A DNA stretch of 64,000 nt from DATKHR01 sp036557365 (GTDB lineage: Bacteria > Acidobacteriota > Vicinamibacteria > Vicinamibacterales > CAVVIG01): NCBI GenBank assembly GCA_036557365.1, contig DATBHR010000077.1, positions 248,001 through 312,000 of the forward strand, read 5' to 3'. The notes under the pieces were generated by a model that saw nothing but the letters and a program-made list of their open reading frames with translations, was not told the origin of the DNA and ran no database searches. This document shows positions 43,128-51,386 of the stretch, piece by piece. Within the stretch, counting starts at the first letter, position 1, and every line of letters begins with the position of its first letter. The translations under genes were made by a program, and so were the position numbers.

Positions 43128-44177
43128 ATGAACGGCAGTCGCTCCATCCTGGTCGCACTTGCGGTCGCGTGCCTCGCGGCGCCCGCGGCGGCACAGAGCA
43201 AAGCCAAGGCGCAGAACGTCCCGGAGATCGCGTACGACTCCGTGGCCAACTTCTTCAAGATGCCGCCCAACATCTATTTCGGCGAGGGAATCGGCGTCGC
43301 CACCAATTCGAAGGGCCACGTGTTCGTCTACACGCGGACCGGCGAGACACGCCTCTTCGAGTTCGATCAGAACGGCAACTACGTCAAGGAGTGGGGCCAG
43401 GGACTCTACGGCCTCGTCTTCGCGCACGCGGTGCGCGTCGACAAGGACGACAACGTCTGGGTCGTCGACGAAGGCTCGAACATGGTGATCAAGTTCAATC
43501 CGGCCGGCCGCGTCGTCATGACGCTCGGCCGTCGTCCGGAAGCCGTCGAGGAGCTGACGAACTTCACCGGTCAAGGCTCCGCGCCGAACTCGAACAAGCC
43601 GTACTCGTTCAATCGTCCGACCGACGTCGGCTGGGACGCGCAGGGCAACATCTTCGTCACCGACGGCTACGGCGACAACCGCGTGGTCAAGTACGACAAG
43701 AACGGGCGCTTCATCAAGTCCGCCGGCACGCAGGGGAACGGTCCGGGCCAGCTCCGGCTGCCGCACACGATGGCGATGGACGCGCAGGGCAACGTCTACA
43801 TCGGCGACCGCAGCAACGCGCGCGTGCAGGTGTGGGACAACGACCTCAACCCGAAAGCGATCTACGACCAGGTCGGGAGTCCGTGGGCGATCTGCATTTC
43901 GCCGGGTCCGCACCAGTACCTGTTCGTCTCGAACTCAGTGCCCGACAACGGTGATTCGCGTGCGGCCGCGCAGACGGGTGAGATCTACAAGATGGAGCTC
44001 GACGGCACCATCCTCGGCAAATTCGGCAAGGCCGGCAAGGCGCCCAAGGAGTTCAGCACCGTCCACGAGATCGATTGCCGCAACCCGAACGAGCTGTTCG
44101 TTTCCGAAATCACCGCGTGGCGCGTCCAGAAGATCCTTCTGCGGCCGCAGACCGGCAAACCTTCCAACGGCCAGTAG
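43128..44177 (+). CDS. secreted NHL-repeat beta-propeller protein (first of tandem pair)
   Basis: 349 residues with a signal peptide ending APAAAQ. NHL-type blades are visible: GIGVATNSKGHVFVYTRTG, HAVRVDKDDNVWVVDEGSNMVIKFNPAG, TDVGWDAQGNIFVTDGYGDNRVVKYDKNG, HTMAMDAQGNVYIGDRSNARVQVWD. This fits a six-bladed propeller. Such proteins bind ligands or act as lyases; no catalytic motif is evident. The paralog follows 10 bases downstream. Confidence 0.88.
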   Translation: MNGSRSILVALAVACLAAPAAAQSKAKAQNVPEIAYDSVANFFKMPPNIYFGEGIGVATNSKGHVFVYTRTGETRLFEFDQNGNYVKEWGQGLYGLVFAHAVRVDKDDNVWVVDEGSNMVIKFNPAGRVVMTLGRRPEAVEELTNFTGQGSAPNSNKPYSFNRPTDVGWDAQGNIFVTDGYGDNRVVKYDKNGRFIKSAGTQGNGPGQLRLPHTMAMDAQGNVYIGDRSNARVQVWDNDLNPKAIYDQVGSPWAICISPGPHQYLFVSNSVPDNGDSRAAAQTGEIYKMELDGTILGKFGKAGKAPKEFSTVHEIDCRNPNELFVSEITAWRVQKILLRPQTGKPSNGQ

Positions 44178-44187
44178 AGGCGATCAC

Positions 44188-45417
44188 ATGATGGCGAACG
44201 GCATATCAACTCGAACGATGCGCCTGCGGATGTTCGGCGGCGCGGCGATGGCGGCGATGCTCGCCTGCGGCAGCGCGCTCGTCGCGCAGTCGATTCCCGA
44301 AATCGCGTTCGACGGCAACGTCGATCCCGTGAAGCTGCCCGACAACCTCCATCTGGGTGAGGTTGCCGGCGTGGCGACGAATTCGAAGGGCCACCTGTTC
44401 GTGTACACGCGGACCGGAGCTTCAAACGCGACGGTCGGATCGTCGCGCACGTTCTACAAGAGCGGCTCCAAGCTGCTCGAGTTCGATCAGACCGGAAAGT
44501 TCGTGCGCGAAATCGGCCAGGGCCTCTACGGCCTCAACTTCGCGCAATCGGCGCGCGTCGATCCGCAGGACAACATCTGGATCGTCGATGAAGGCTCGAG
44601 CAACGTGATGAAGTTCGACGCCGAAGGACGGCTGCTGCTCGTCTTGAGCCGGAAGCCGGAAGCGATCAGCGTCCGGCCGTTTGCTCGCGGTGGACCTGGC
44701 GGCGCAGCGCAGGGACGTGGCGAGGCGGCGGGCGGTCGCGGCGCGGCGCCCGCAACACCCGCAACACCTGCGGCTGCCGCGGCGCCGGGCGCGCCCGGTG
44801 CTGCTGCCGCTGCGGCTCCGGCCGGTGCACGTCTCGGACCTCCTGGACCTCCCGGCTCCGGCATTCCCGGTGACAGCTTCAACCGCACGGCCGACGTCAC
44901 GTGGGACAAGGCGGGCAACATCTACGTCGCCGACGGCGCGAGCCCGACGACCGGCAACGCGCGCGTCGCCAAGTTCGACAAGGACGGCCACTTCATCAAG
45001 TCGTGGGGATCCCGCGGCGCGGAGCCCGGCCAGTTCAACGAGATTCGCGGAATCGTGATCGACGCGCAGGGCAACCTCTACGTCGCCGACGCGGGCAACA
45101 AGCGCATCCAGGTCTTCGACGGTGACGGCAACGTCAAAGCCGAAATCAAGAACGTCGGCGTGCCGGCGGCGATCTGCATCACGCCGGGCGCGCATCAGTA
45201 CTTGTACAGCTCGAATTCCAACGACCCCGAAACGCTGGACAACGGCGAGATCTACAAACTCGAACTCGACGGCCGCATCGTCGGCAAGTTCGGCCGCGCG
45301 GGCAAGCTCCCGAAGGAATTCGGGATGGTGAACTCGATCGACTGCCGCAGCGAGAACGAGCTCTTCGTCGGCGAGCTGACGAACTGGCGAGTGCAGAAGA
45401 TTACGTTGAAGAAATAA
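44188..45417 (+). CDS. secreted NHL-repeat beta-propeller protein (second of tandem pair)
   Basis: 409 residues from ATG 44188 (another ATG follows directly). Signal peptide MRLRMFGGAAMAAMLACGSALVAQ. The blades parallel those of the upstream gene. Between two blades, at about residues 165-230, there is a low-complexity insert of Gly, Ala, Pro and Arg (GGPGGAAQGRGEAAGGRGAAPATPATPAAAAA...) absent from the paralog, which explains the 60 extra residues. The two proteins probably arose by tandem duplication and act together. Confidence 0.88.
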   Translation: MMANGISTRTMRLRMFGGAAMAAMLACGSALVAQSIPEIAFDGNVDPVKLPDNLHLGEVAGVATNSKGHLFVYTRTGASNATVGSSRTFYKSGSKLLEFDQTGKFVREIGQGLYGLNFAQSARVDPQDNIWIVDEGSSNVMKFDAEGRLLLVLSRKPEAISVRPFARGGPGGAAQGRGEAAGGRGAAPATPATPAAAAAPGAPGAAAAAAPAGARLGPPGPPGSGIPGDSFNRTADVTWDKAGNIYVADGASPTTGNARVAKFDKDGHFIKSWGSRGAEPGQFNEIRGIVIDAQGNLYVADAGNKRIQVFDGDGNVKAEIKNVGVPAAICITPGAHQYLYSSNSNDPETLDNGEIYKLELDGRIVGKFGRAGKLPKEFGMVNSIDCRSENELFVGELTNWRVQKITLKK

Positions 45418-45432
45418 CTGACCAGGGCTTAG

Positions 45433-45544
45433 TTAGGGATTAGGGATTAGGGATAAGGGGTTAGTGAAGGTGAGGAGGGTTGAGGGCTTAAGCCCTCGTT
45501 GCCTAAGCCCTTCCTCATCCCTAACCCCTAACCCCTAATCCCTG
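45433..45544. repeat. TTAGGGA tandem repeat with inverted complement and central palindrome
   Basis: The spacer between convergent genes has three tandem TTAGGGA units and an AAGGGGTTAG variant (45433-45464), a perfect 16-base palindrome GAGGGCTTAAGCCCTC (45482-45497), and then the complementary CCCTAACCCCTAACCCCTAATCCC stretch (45518-45541). Read as RNA it folds into one long imperfect hairpin of about 110 bases on either strand. A bidirectional terminator role is plausible; the telomere-like words are coincidental. Confidence 0.8.
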
Positions 45545-45547
45545 TTC

Positions 45548-46951
45548 CTACCAAATCCCCACGCTTCCCTTCACCGAATCCACCAGCTTCTGCGGGTCGT
45601 AGCCAACGCCGGCCTTGAACACGGCTTCCACGCGGCGGACGTCGCCGATCGTCTTCGACGGATCGCCGAGTACGACGACGAGGTCGGCCTGTTTACCGTT
45701 AGCGATGGATCCGATTCGGCTGTCGCGGCCGAGGTACTTCGCGGCGTTCAGCGTGCCGATCGAAATCGCTTCGGCTGGCGTGAACCCGGCTTCGACGAGC
45801 AGTTCGAGCTGCCGCTGATCGGCATAACCGGGAATGACACCGCCGGCGGCGGTCGGATCAGTACCGGCCATCAGCACGCCGCCGGCTTTCACGAACGCAC
45901 GCTCGAGCGCCATGTCCTTGTGAAACAGCGTGCGCATCACGGACTGCGAATTCTGCTGCGCGCGATCGTATGCGCGCATGTAGGCATCGCGCAGTTGCGG
46001 CGTCAGCACGTCGAGGCCGGGCGGCGTCGGACGTCCGGGCGTGAGCGTCTCGAACACCGTCAGCGTGGATGTCAAGGCGACATGCTTCGAAACCAGCTTT
46101 TCGACGAGCGCGCGGAATGGCGCGCTGTTTTCGTCGATCGCCGCGAGCGCCTGCTGTCCCTGCGCCTGACCGGGACAGGTGTCGGGCTGCTTGTTGCTCA
46201 CGAAGTCCGTCGCGGCAAAGAAACCGTGCTCGAGGTTGTCGATGCCGAGGTCGGCGGCCTCGCCGTACGTGACGGAGCACAGGTGACCGGTCACCTTCAG
46301 GCTTCGTCGATGCGCCTCGTCTATGCCAGCCTTCAGCGCCGCGCGGGAGATCTGCATGTACGCCTTCACGGACGTTGCGCCCTCTTCCGCCCAGTACGCG
46401 ACGTGGCGCCGCGCAGCCTCCGGCGTGGTCACGGCGTCCATCTGCAGGAACGTATTCGGTCCGTTCAGGTACGGCATCGTCGCATCGATCGCCGGTCCGG
46501 CCAGTTCACCGTCGGCGATGCGGCGCGCCAGGTTGATGTCCATGATGCCGTTCGTGTTGCCGGCGGTGCGCATCGTGGTGACGCCGCCCGCCAGATATAG
46601 TCGCGAGAAGCTGAGACCAAGCTGCCCGTATACGCCAGGTCCGGTCGTGTAGTACAGGTGCTCGTGCATCATCACGAGGCCGGGAATGACCGTCCGGCCG
46701 GTGAGATCGATGGTCGTCGCGCCCGCCGGCACCGTAATGGCCGCCGCATCGCCAACCGCACTGATATTCCCGTTGCGAATGACCACGGTCTGGTTCTCGC
46801 GCCCGGGAGCGCCGGTGCCGTCGACGACGCGGACGTGCCCGAGCACGATGATCGGTGCGTCGTACTTGACGAAATTCGCGCGCGCGTTCGGATTCGGCGG
46901 CTGTGCCGTGAGCGTCGCAACACAGAGCAGTGCTACCGCGGCGGCGCGCAT
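45548..46951 (-). CDS. secreted amidohydrolase, imidazolonepropionase/prolidase-like
   Basis: 467 residues with a signal peptide (MRAAAVALLCVATLTAQ). Metal-dependent amidohydrolase landmarks are VIPGLVMMHEHLY, the carbamylated-Lys region TSVKAYMQISR, SLKVTGHLCSVTY, NLEHGFF and the final Asp in LMAGTDPTAAGG. The C-terminal ADLVVVLGDPSKTIGDVRRVEAVFKAG is typical. Such periplasmic enzymes cleave dipeptides or cyclic amides; the substrate cannot be inferred. It overlaps the preceding dehydrogenase stop by 1 base (TAATG). Confidence 0.9.
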   Translation of the reverse strand: MRAAAVALLCVATLTAQPPNPNARANFVKYDAPIIVLGHVRVVDGTGAPGRENQTVVIRNGNISAVGDAAAITVPAGATTIDLTGRTVIPGLVMMHEHLYYTTGPGVYGQLGLSFSRLYLAGGVTTMRTAGNTNGIMDINLARRIADGELAGPAIDATMPYLNGPNTFLQMDAVTTPEAARRHVAYWAEEGATSVKAYMQISRAALKAGIDEAHRRSLKVTGHLCSVTYGEAADLGIDNLEHGFFAATDFVSNKQPDTCPGQAQGQQALAAIDENSAPFRALVEKLVSKHVALTSTLTVFETLTPGRPTPPGLDVLTPQLRDAYMRAYDRAQQNSQSVMRTLFHKDMALERAFVKAGGVLMAGTDPTAAGGVIPGYADQRQLELLVEAGFTPAEAISIGTLNAAKYLGRDSRIGSIANGKQADLVVVLGDPSKTIGDVRRVEAVFKAGVGYDPQKLVDSVKGSVGIW

Positions 46952-47796
46952 TACACGACCTCCGCAGCGATCACCGCGAGATCCTCGGCGCCGTGCCCGT
47001 TCGCGATCGCGTCGTCCATCCGTGCGGCGATCGAGGTGAGCACGGCCAGCGGCTGTCTGCCCGCGGCTTCGATCATCAGCCGCATGTCCTTACGCGCCAT
47101 CGTCAATTCGAAGGTCGCGCTGAAATCGCGCCTTGCGATCTTTTCGCCGCGCGCCTTGATCACGCCGCCCGGCTGGAACTTCGAGAACACCTTCAACGCA
47201 TCCTCCGGCGAAATCCCGAGGCCCTTCGCCATCGCGAAGACGTCCGCGACGCCGGCGGTGACGACGAAGATCATCGAGTTGCCGAAAATCTTGTAGGCCG
47301 CGGCGCGCTGCGGATCGTCGCCGAGATACCAGGCCTCGCCGGACATCTTCTGGAGCGGTTCACGCACCGCTTCGAACAGCGGCTCGGGGCACGACGTCAT
47401 CAGGATGCCGACCGCGTCCCTCGCCATCTGCGGCGACATGAACACCGGTGCGTGCACGAACCGGACGCCGGCCTTGTGCATCGCCTGATACCGCGCCCGC
47501 GTTCCGCTCGGCGCGGTCGTGGTGTGATCGACGACGATCGCGTCCTTCGACAGTCGCGTAACGATCTCCTGCAGAACGCGATCGACGACCGCATCGTCCG
47601 AGAGCGTCATGTGAACGCGTTCGGCTCCGACAACGGCCTCGCCCGCCGAACGTGCGACCTTCGCGCCGAGCGGTTCGAGCGTGCGCGCCTTCGACTCCGT
47701 TCTGTTCCAGACCGTCAACGCATCGCCGCGCCGAAGCATGCCTTCGGCGATGGCGCTGCCAAGCAATCCTGTTCCGAGAAACGCGACCTTCGCCAT
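46951..47796 (-). CDS. NAD(P)-dependent beta-hydroxyacid dehydrogenase family protein
   Basis: 281 residues from ATG 47796 (GGGAGG 7 bases upstream). A Rossmann motif AFLGTGLLGSAIAEGML opens the protein, VDHTTTAPSGTRA corresponds to the substrate-binding DxSTxxP, and the catalytic Lys lies in AAAYKIFGNSMIF. It belongs to the 3-hydroxyisobutyrate dehydrogenase / glyoxylate (succinic semialdehyde) reductase group. The substrate is unknown. It is co-transcribed with the amidohydrolase. Confidence 0.9.
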   Translation of the reverse strand: MAKVAFLGTGLLGSAIAEGMLRRGDALTVWNRTESKARTLEPLGAKVARSAGEAVVGAERVHMTLSDDAVVDRVLQEIVTRLSKDAIVVDHTTTAPSGTRARYQAMHKAGVRFVHAPVFMSPQMARDAVGILMTSCPEPLFEAVREPLQKMSGEAWYLGDDPQRAAAYKIFGNSMIFVVTAGVADVFAMAKGLGISPEDALKVFSKFQPGGVIKARGEKIARRDFSATFELTMARKDMRLMIEAAGRQPLAVLTSIAARMDDAIANGHGAEDLAVIAAEVV

Positions 47797-47824
47797 TCGT
47801 GGCCTCCCGCTACAATCTACCGCG

Positions 47825-49372
47825 ATGCGACTCCTGACGCGCACGCGTCGTCGCCGGCGCCAACCCGGCGTTCGCGGGCGCGTGTGTCTCGCGATGTGCG
47901 CCGCATTCATCGCCGCGCGGTCGATCGCCGCCGTTGCCGCCGACGCACCGCGCGTCCTGGCCTGGATCGGCGACCCGGAGGGCGGCGCACCGTTCGTCGA
48001 GGCCGATCCGCAGCATCCGGACACGATGGTCGGCCTGGACGTCGATCTCGTCGGTCTGCTGGCCCGGAGCATCGGCCGCGAGCCGCAGTTCATCAACGTG
48101 ACGTTTACGCTCATCGACCAGTCGATCGCGAGGGGCGACGCCGACATCGGCCTCAGCGGGATCGAGGACACGCCGGCGCGGCGCTCGGCACTGGCGGTCA
48201 CGCTTCCCTACTACGAGTTTCGTGAAGTGCTGAGCGTCCGCGATGCTGACGCCGGCCGTTTTCGTTCCCTGGCGGACCTGCGCGGAAAGACGGTCGGCAC
48301 GCTGGGCGGCACGATCGCCTACGAGATCCTGCTTCAAGCCGAGCGCGACCACGGCATCCACGCAGTTTCCTATGACGATGACGTGCATCCGTTCAGCGAT
48401 CTGGTCCTCGGACGCCTGGATGCGGTGCTGCTCGACGACGTGCTCGCGAACCATCGTCGGCGCGAGATGGACGGCTTCATCGTCCAGCCGGCAACCGTTG
48501 CGGTCGGCCACTACGTCGGCGTCCTTGCACCCAAAAACATGCCGCTGCGCGACACGCTGAACGAAACGATTCGGCGGGCGATGCGCGACGGATCGCTCGA
48601 AGCCATTCTGCGGAAATGGGACGTCTGGAACGACGACCAGCCGAAGCTCTTCGCACGCGTGCTCGCAGGTGAACCGATCGAACCAGTCGGGGGACCGAGC
48701 GCTCCGTCGGTCGTGTCGATTGGGAAATGGGACGCGGCGATGCGCTATTTGCCGTCGCTCTTTCGCGCCTCCGGCGTAACCATCGTGCTCTCGTGCCTGT
48801 CGATGGCGCTGGCGATCGGGATTGGCGTCCTCATTGCCATCGGCCGCGTGTACGGCGGACGCGGGATCCGCGTCGCGCTGATCGGGTACGTCGAGCTGAT
48901 TCGAGGGACGCCGATCCTCCTGCAGCTCTTCGTCCTCTATTACGGCCTCGCCGCTGCCGTGCGCCTGCCGGCGTTCCTCGCAGCCCTGCTAGGTCTCGCG
49001 TTGAACTACGCCGCTTACGAGAGCGAGATCTACCGCTCCGCGCTGGAGGCAATTCCCACGGGACAGCTCGAAGCGGCGCGCACACTCGGCCTGAGCGAAC
49101 GGCAGGTGCTGACGCTGGTGCGCGCGCCGCAGGCGTTTCGACTGGCACTCGCCCCGATGACCAACGATTTCGTCGCGATGCTGAAGGACTCGTCGCTCGT
49201 GTCCGTGCTGACGGTCCTGGAGCTCACGAAGCAGACGCAGATCTTCGCGACCAATCTCGGAAGCTGGGTCATTCCTGGCGCGCTGTGCGCGGCGCTGTAC
49301 CTCGCGATGTCGCTGCCGCTTGCGGCGCTCGCGCGGCAGCTCGAAGCGCGGTGGCGGAGACCGGCAGAATGA
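47825..49372 (+). CDS. amino-acid ABC transporter, binding protein fused to permease
   Basis: 515 residues from ATG 47825. An Arg-rich leader and signal helix are followed by a family-3 solute-binding domain at about residues 45-290 (DVDLVGLLARSIGREPQFINV, GKTVGTLGGTIAYEIL, LDAVLLDDVLAN). A HisM/GlnP-type permease occupies about 310-510 (VELIRGTPILLQLFVLYYGL, and the EAA loop EAARTLGLSERQVLTLVRAPQAFRLALAPM). Fusion of both parts is known from GlnPQ-type importers. The ATPase follows with an ATGA overlap. Confidence 0.92.
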   Translation: MRLLTRTRRRRRQPGVRGRVCLAMCAAFIAARSIAAVAADAPRVLAWIGDPEGGAPFVEADPQHPDTMVGLDVDLVGLLARSIGREPQFINVTFTLIDQSIARGDADIGLSGIEDTPARRSALAVTLPYYEFREVLSVRDADAGRFRSLADLRGKTVGTLGGTIAYEILLQAERDHGIHAVSYDDDVHPFSDLVLGRLDAVLLDDVLANHRRREMDGFIVQPATVAVGHYVGVLAPKNMPLRDTLNETIRRAMRDGSLEAILRKWDVWNDDQPKLFARVLAGEPIEPVGGPSAPSVVSIGKWDAAMRYLPSLFRASGVTIVLSCLSMALAIGIGVLIAIGRVYGGRGIRVALIGYVELIRGTPILLQLFVLYYGLAAAVRLPAFLAALLGLALNYAAYESEIYRSALEAIPTGQLEAARTLGLSERQVLTLVRAPQAFRLALAPMTNDFVAMLKDSSLVSVLTVLELTKQTQIFATNLGSWVIPGALCAALYLAMSLPLAALARQLEARWRRPAE

Positions 49373-50061
49373 CGACGACGCGATCGAACGCACCGGTTCT
49401 CGAAATTCGTGACCTCACCTTGAATCGAGGTCAGCGTCCCATCCTGAAAGGCGTCACGCTGGACGTCGTCGCCGGCGAGTTCGTCGCGGTGATGGGACCA
49501 TCCGGATCGGGCAAGACGACCATCCTGCGCGCGGTCGCCGGACTCGAAGCGTTTCAGGCAGGCGTTATCACGGTGGACGGTGTCTCACTCAGCGCGGGCG
49601 CGCAATCGGACAAACGGGTGTTGCAGCAGCTGCGCCGAAAGGTCGGCATGGTGTTCCAGTTTCACTGCCTGTTCGAACACCTCAGCGCGCTTCAGAATGT
49701 CTGCCTCGCGCCCGTGCACGCGCACGCTGTCGCGCCGGACGAGGCGGAGCGTCGCGCGCACGCGCTTCTTGCGTCGTTCGGCGTCGACCATCGCGCCGCA
49801 GCGCTTCCGCGTCAGCTGTCAGGCGGCGAAGCGCAGCGCGTCGCCATCGCGCGCGCGCTCGCCGTGGAACCGCCGGTCCTGCTGCTCGACGAGCCGACCG
49901 CATCGCTGGATCCGCTTCGGAGGGACGAGCTCGGCGCGCTGCTGCGCGGCCTGCTCGGACAAGGCCGCACGCTCGTCGCCGCCACGCACGACGAGGACTT
50001 CGCCGCCGAATTTGCCACACGGATCGTTCGCATGAAAGACGGCATTATCGAGGTGCACTAG
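49369..50061 (+). CDS. amino-acid ABC transporter ATPase
   Basis: 230 residues from ATG 49369. Walker A GPSGSGKTT, Q-loop VFQFHCLFEHLS, signature LSGGEAQRVAIARA, Walker B LLLDEPTASLD and switch His ATHDEDFA are all present. The type is GlnQ/HisP. The coding end HCAC-TAG lies inside a 14-base palindrome that begins repeat element B. Confidence 0.93.
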   Translation: MTTTRSNAPVLEIRDLTLNRGQRPILKGVTLDVVAGEFVAVMGPSGSGKTTILRAVAGLEAFQAGVITVDGVSLSAGAQSDKRVLQQLRRKVGMVFQFHCLFEHLSALQNVCLAPVHAHAVAPDEAERRAHALLASFGVDHRAAALPRQLSGGEAQRVAIARALAVEPPVLLLDEPTASLDPLRRDELGALLRGLLGQGRTLVAATHDEDFAAEFATRIVRMKDGIIEVH

Positions 50062-50190
50062 TGCACGGTACACGGGTACACAGGTGCATTCGCGAGGTAC
50101 CTGGGTACTCGGTACACGGGTGCACCGGTGTACCAGAGCACCTCGTACGCACTGATGCACCGTGTACTCATGTACACATGTACCGGCGTG
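50053..50190. repeat. GTGCAC/GTACAC-rich intergenic repeat element, copy B
   Basis: The spacer between the amino-acid ATPase and the glycerol facilitator is made of variants of GTGCAC, GTACAC and GGTACC. It starts with the perfect palindrome GTGCACTAGTGCAC (50053-50066), which contains the ATPase stop codon. It contains the core GGTGCATTCGCGAGGT (50083-50098), one change from copy A at 8 kb, and several further short inverted repeats (for example around GTGCACCGGTGTACC). It lies between convergent genes, so termination is possible. Confidence 0.75.
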
Positions 50191-50197
50191 ATCTTTT

Positions 50198-50965
50198 CTA
50201 CGCGAACCTGTGCCCGATGAAAAAATCGTAGGCCCATCCGCCGAGGATGCCGCCAACGAGCGGACCGAGAATCGGTACCCACCACCAGCTGTTGCCGGCG
50301 CGGAAGACTTCCATTCCCCAGCCGGCAGTCAGCGTGAACAGCCGCGGACCGAAGTCGCGCGCGGGATTGATCGCGTATCCGGAGTTGAAACCGAACGTCG
50401 CGCCGATCAGCACGACGAGCAGGCCGACGACGACCGGCGTCACGCCGGCAGGAGCCGGGGAGTTGCGCGTGTCGGTGATGCCGAAGATGCCGGCGACGAG
50501 CAGCGCCGTGCCGACGACCTGATCGATGAACCCGCCCGGAAACGTGCTCAGAAACGGCTGCGGATAGGTCGCCCAGATGCCGGCGGTCCCTTGCGGGCCG
50601 AGCACCTGCCGAATCCCGCCGTCAAACGCGTTCAGCGCTTCGCGGTAGGTGATGAACACGATCGCCGACGCCACGAACGCACCGGCGACCTGTGCGATCG
50701 AGTACGGCACCACCTTCGTCCAGGGGAACCCGCGACGCGCGGCGAGCGCCACGGTCACGGCCGGGTTCAGGTGAGCGCCCGTCACCCCGGCAGATACGTA
50801 ACAGCCCAGCGCGACGGCAAGGCCCCACGCGATATTGATCGACAGGTACGATCCGGCGGTGTTCCGGCTCAGGACCACCTGAGCCACAACCCCGACGCCG
50901 AAAATGATGAGGATGAACGTCCCGAAGAACTCCGCGAGGAGCTCGCGCGTCAAGGCTCGTGGCAT
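50198..50965 (-). CDS. glpF: aquaglyceroporin, glycerol facilitator GlpF
   Basis: 255 residues with six helices and two NPA half-helices: GAHLNPAVT near residue 65 and GYAINPARDFGPRLF near 200. The Asp after NPAR (NPARD) is the mark of glycerol-conducting members rather than water-specific AqpZ. It allows passive glycerol or small polyol entry across the inner membrane. No glycerol kinase gene is nearby. Confidence 0.92.
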   Translation of the reverse strand: MPRALTRELLAEFFGTFILIIFGVGVVAQVVLSRNTAGSYLSINIAWGLAVALGCYVSAGVTGAHLNPAVTVALAARRGFPWTKVVPYSIAQVAGAFVASAIVFITYREALNAFDGGIRQVLGPQGTAGIWATYPQPFLSTFPGGFIDQVVGTALLVAGIFGITDTRNSPAPAGVTPVVVGLLVVLIGATFGFNSGYAINPARDFGPRLFTLTAGWGMEVFRAGNSWWWVPILGPLVGGILGGWAYDFFIGHRFA

Positions 50966-51027
50966 GCCGGTATTCTAAACTCAGCCGTCCACGCGTCCGG
51001 CCCGCGGCATATTCCCGGTTGTTGATG

Positions 51028-51237
51028 TTAGCGTCGGGCCGTCGAGTCGGCAGGGAGGCCGTCCAGCGATCGGCCGTACCCGGCAATAATCAAAACTGCA
51101 CCAACCTGCACCGGTAGTTCGTACACCTCGCCGATCCGGAACCGGCGACGCAGGTCGAGCTCGTCGACTTCGTCCAGACCGGGCAAGGCCACGATGCGAA
51201 CCTTGAGGGTCAGGGAGGTTGTATCGTTTTCGTTCAA
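51028..51237 (-). CDS. small conserved-looking protein with TTG start
   Basis: 69 residues from TTG 51237; no ATG is available. The core VALPGLDEVDELDLRRRFRIGEVYELPVQVGAVLIIAGYGRS resembles short acidobacterial proteins with the pattern DEFDLRRFRVGxVYDVPxxLxxLLIxxGYAE, known to me only as uncharacterised. It lies 62 bases upstream of glpF in transcription... the two share a strand but are read as 51237 first and glpF next. Function unknown. Confidence 0.55.
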   Translation of the reverse strand: MNENDTTSLTLKVRIVALPGLDEVDELDLRRRFRIGEVYELPVQVGAVLIIAGYGRSLDGLPADSTARR

Positions 51238-51350
51238 TTCAGTCGGCGTGTTGACTGTTAAAAGTACGTGGGGAGCCGCCAGTTGCCATTGGTGCTAGCA
51301 ACTAAGCAAGTCGGCTGCCCATACGGCGGCCGACTGGGATTGGGCGAGGA

Positions 51351-51380
51351 AGCTCGGGCGATCAGCCGATCGCCCGAGCT
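51351..51380 (-). terminator. 12-bp perfect hairpin downstream of the peroxiredoxin
   Basis: AGCTCGGGCGAT and ATCGCCCGAGCT form a perfect 12-bp stem with a 6-base loop, starting 6 bases past the stop codon of the UGA-containing peroxiredoxin. There is no U-tract, so it may stabilise or end the transcript with help from Rho. Confidence 0.6.
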
Positions 51381-51386
51381 ATTGTC

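Noticed and set aside
45433..45544. True telomere or chromosome end
   Set aside because: The repeats are internal, short and followed by their complement between two ordinary genes; they look like a foldback spacer.
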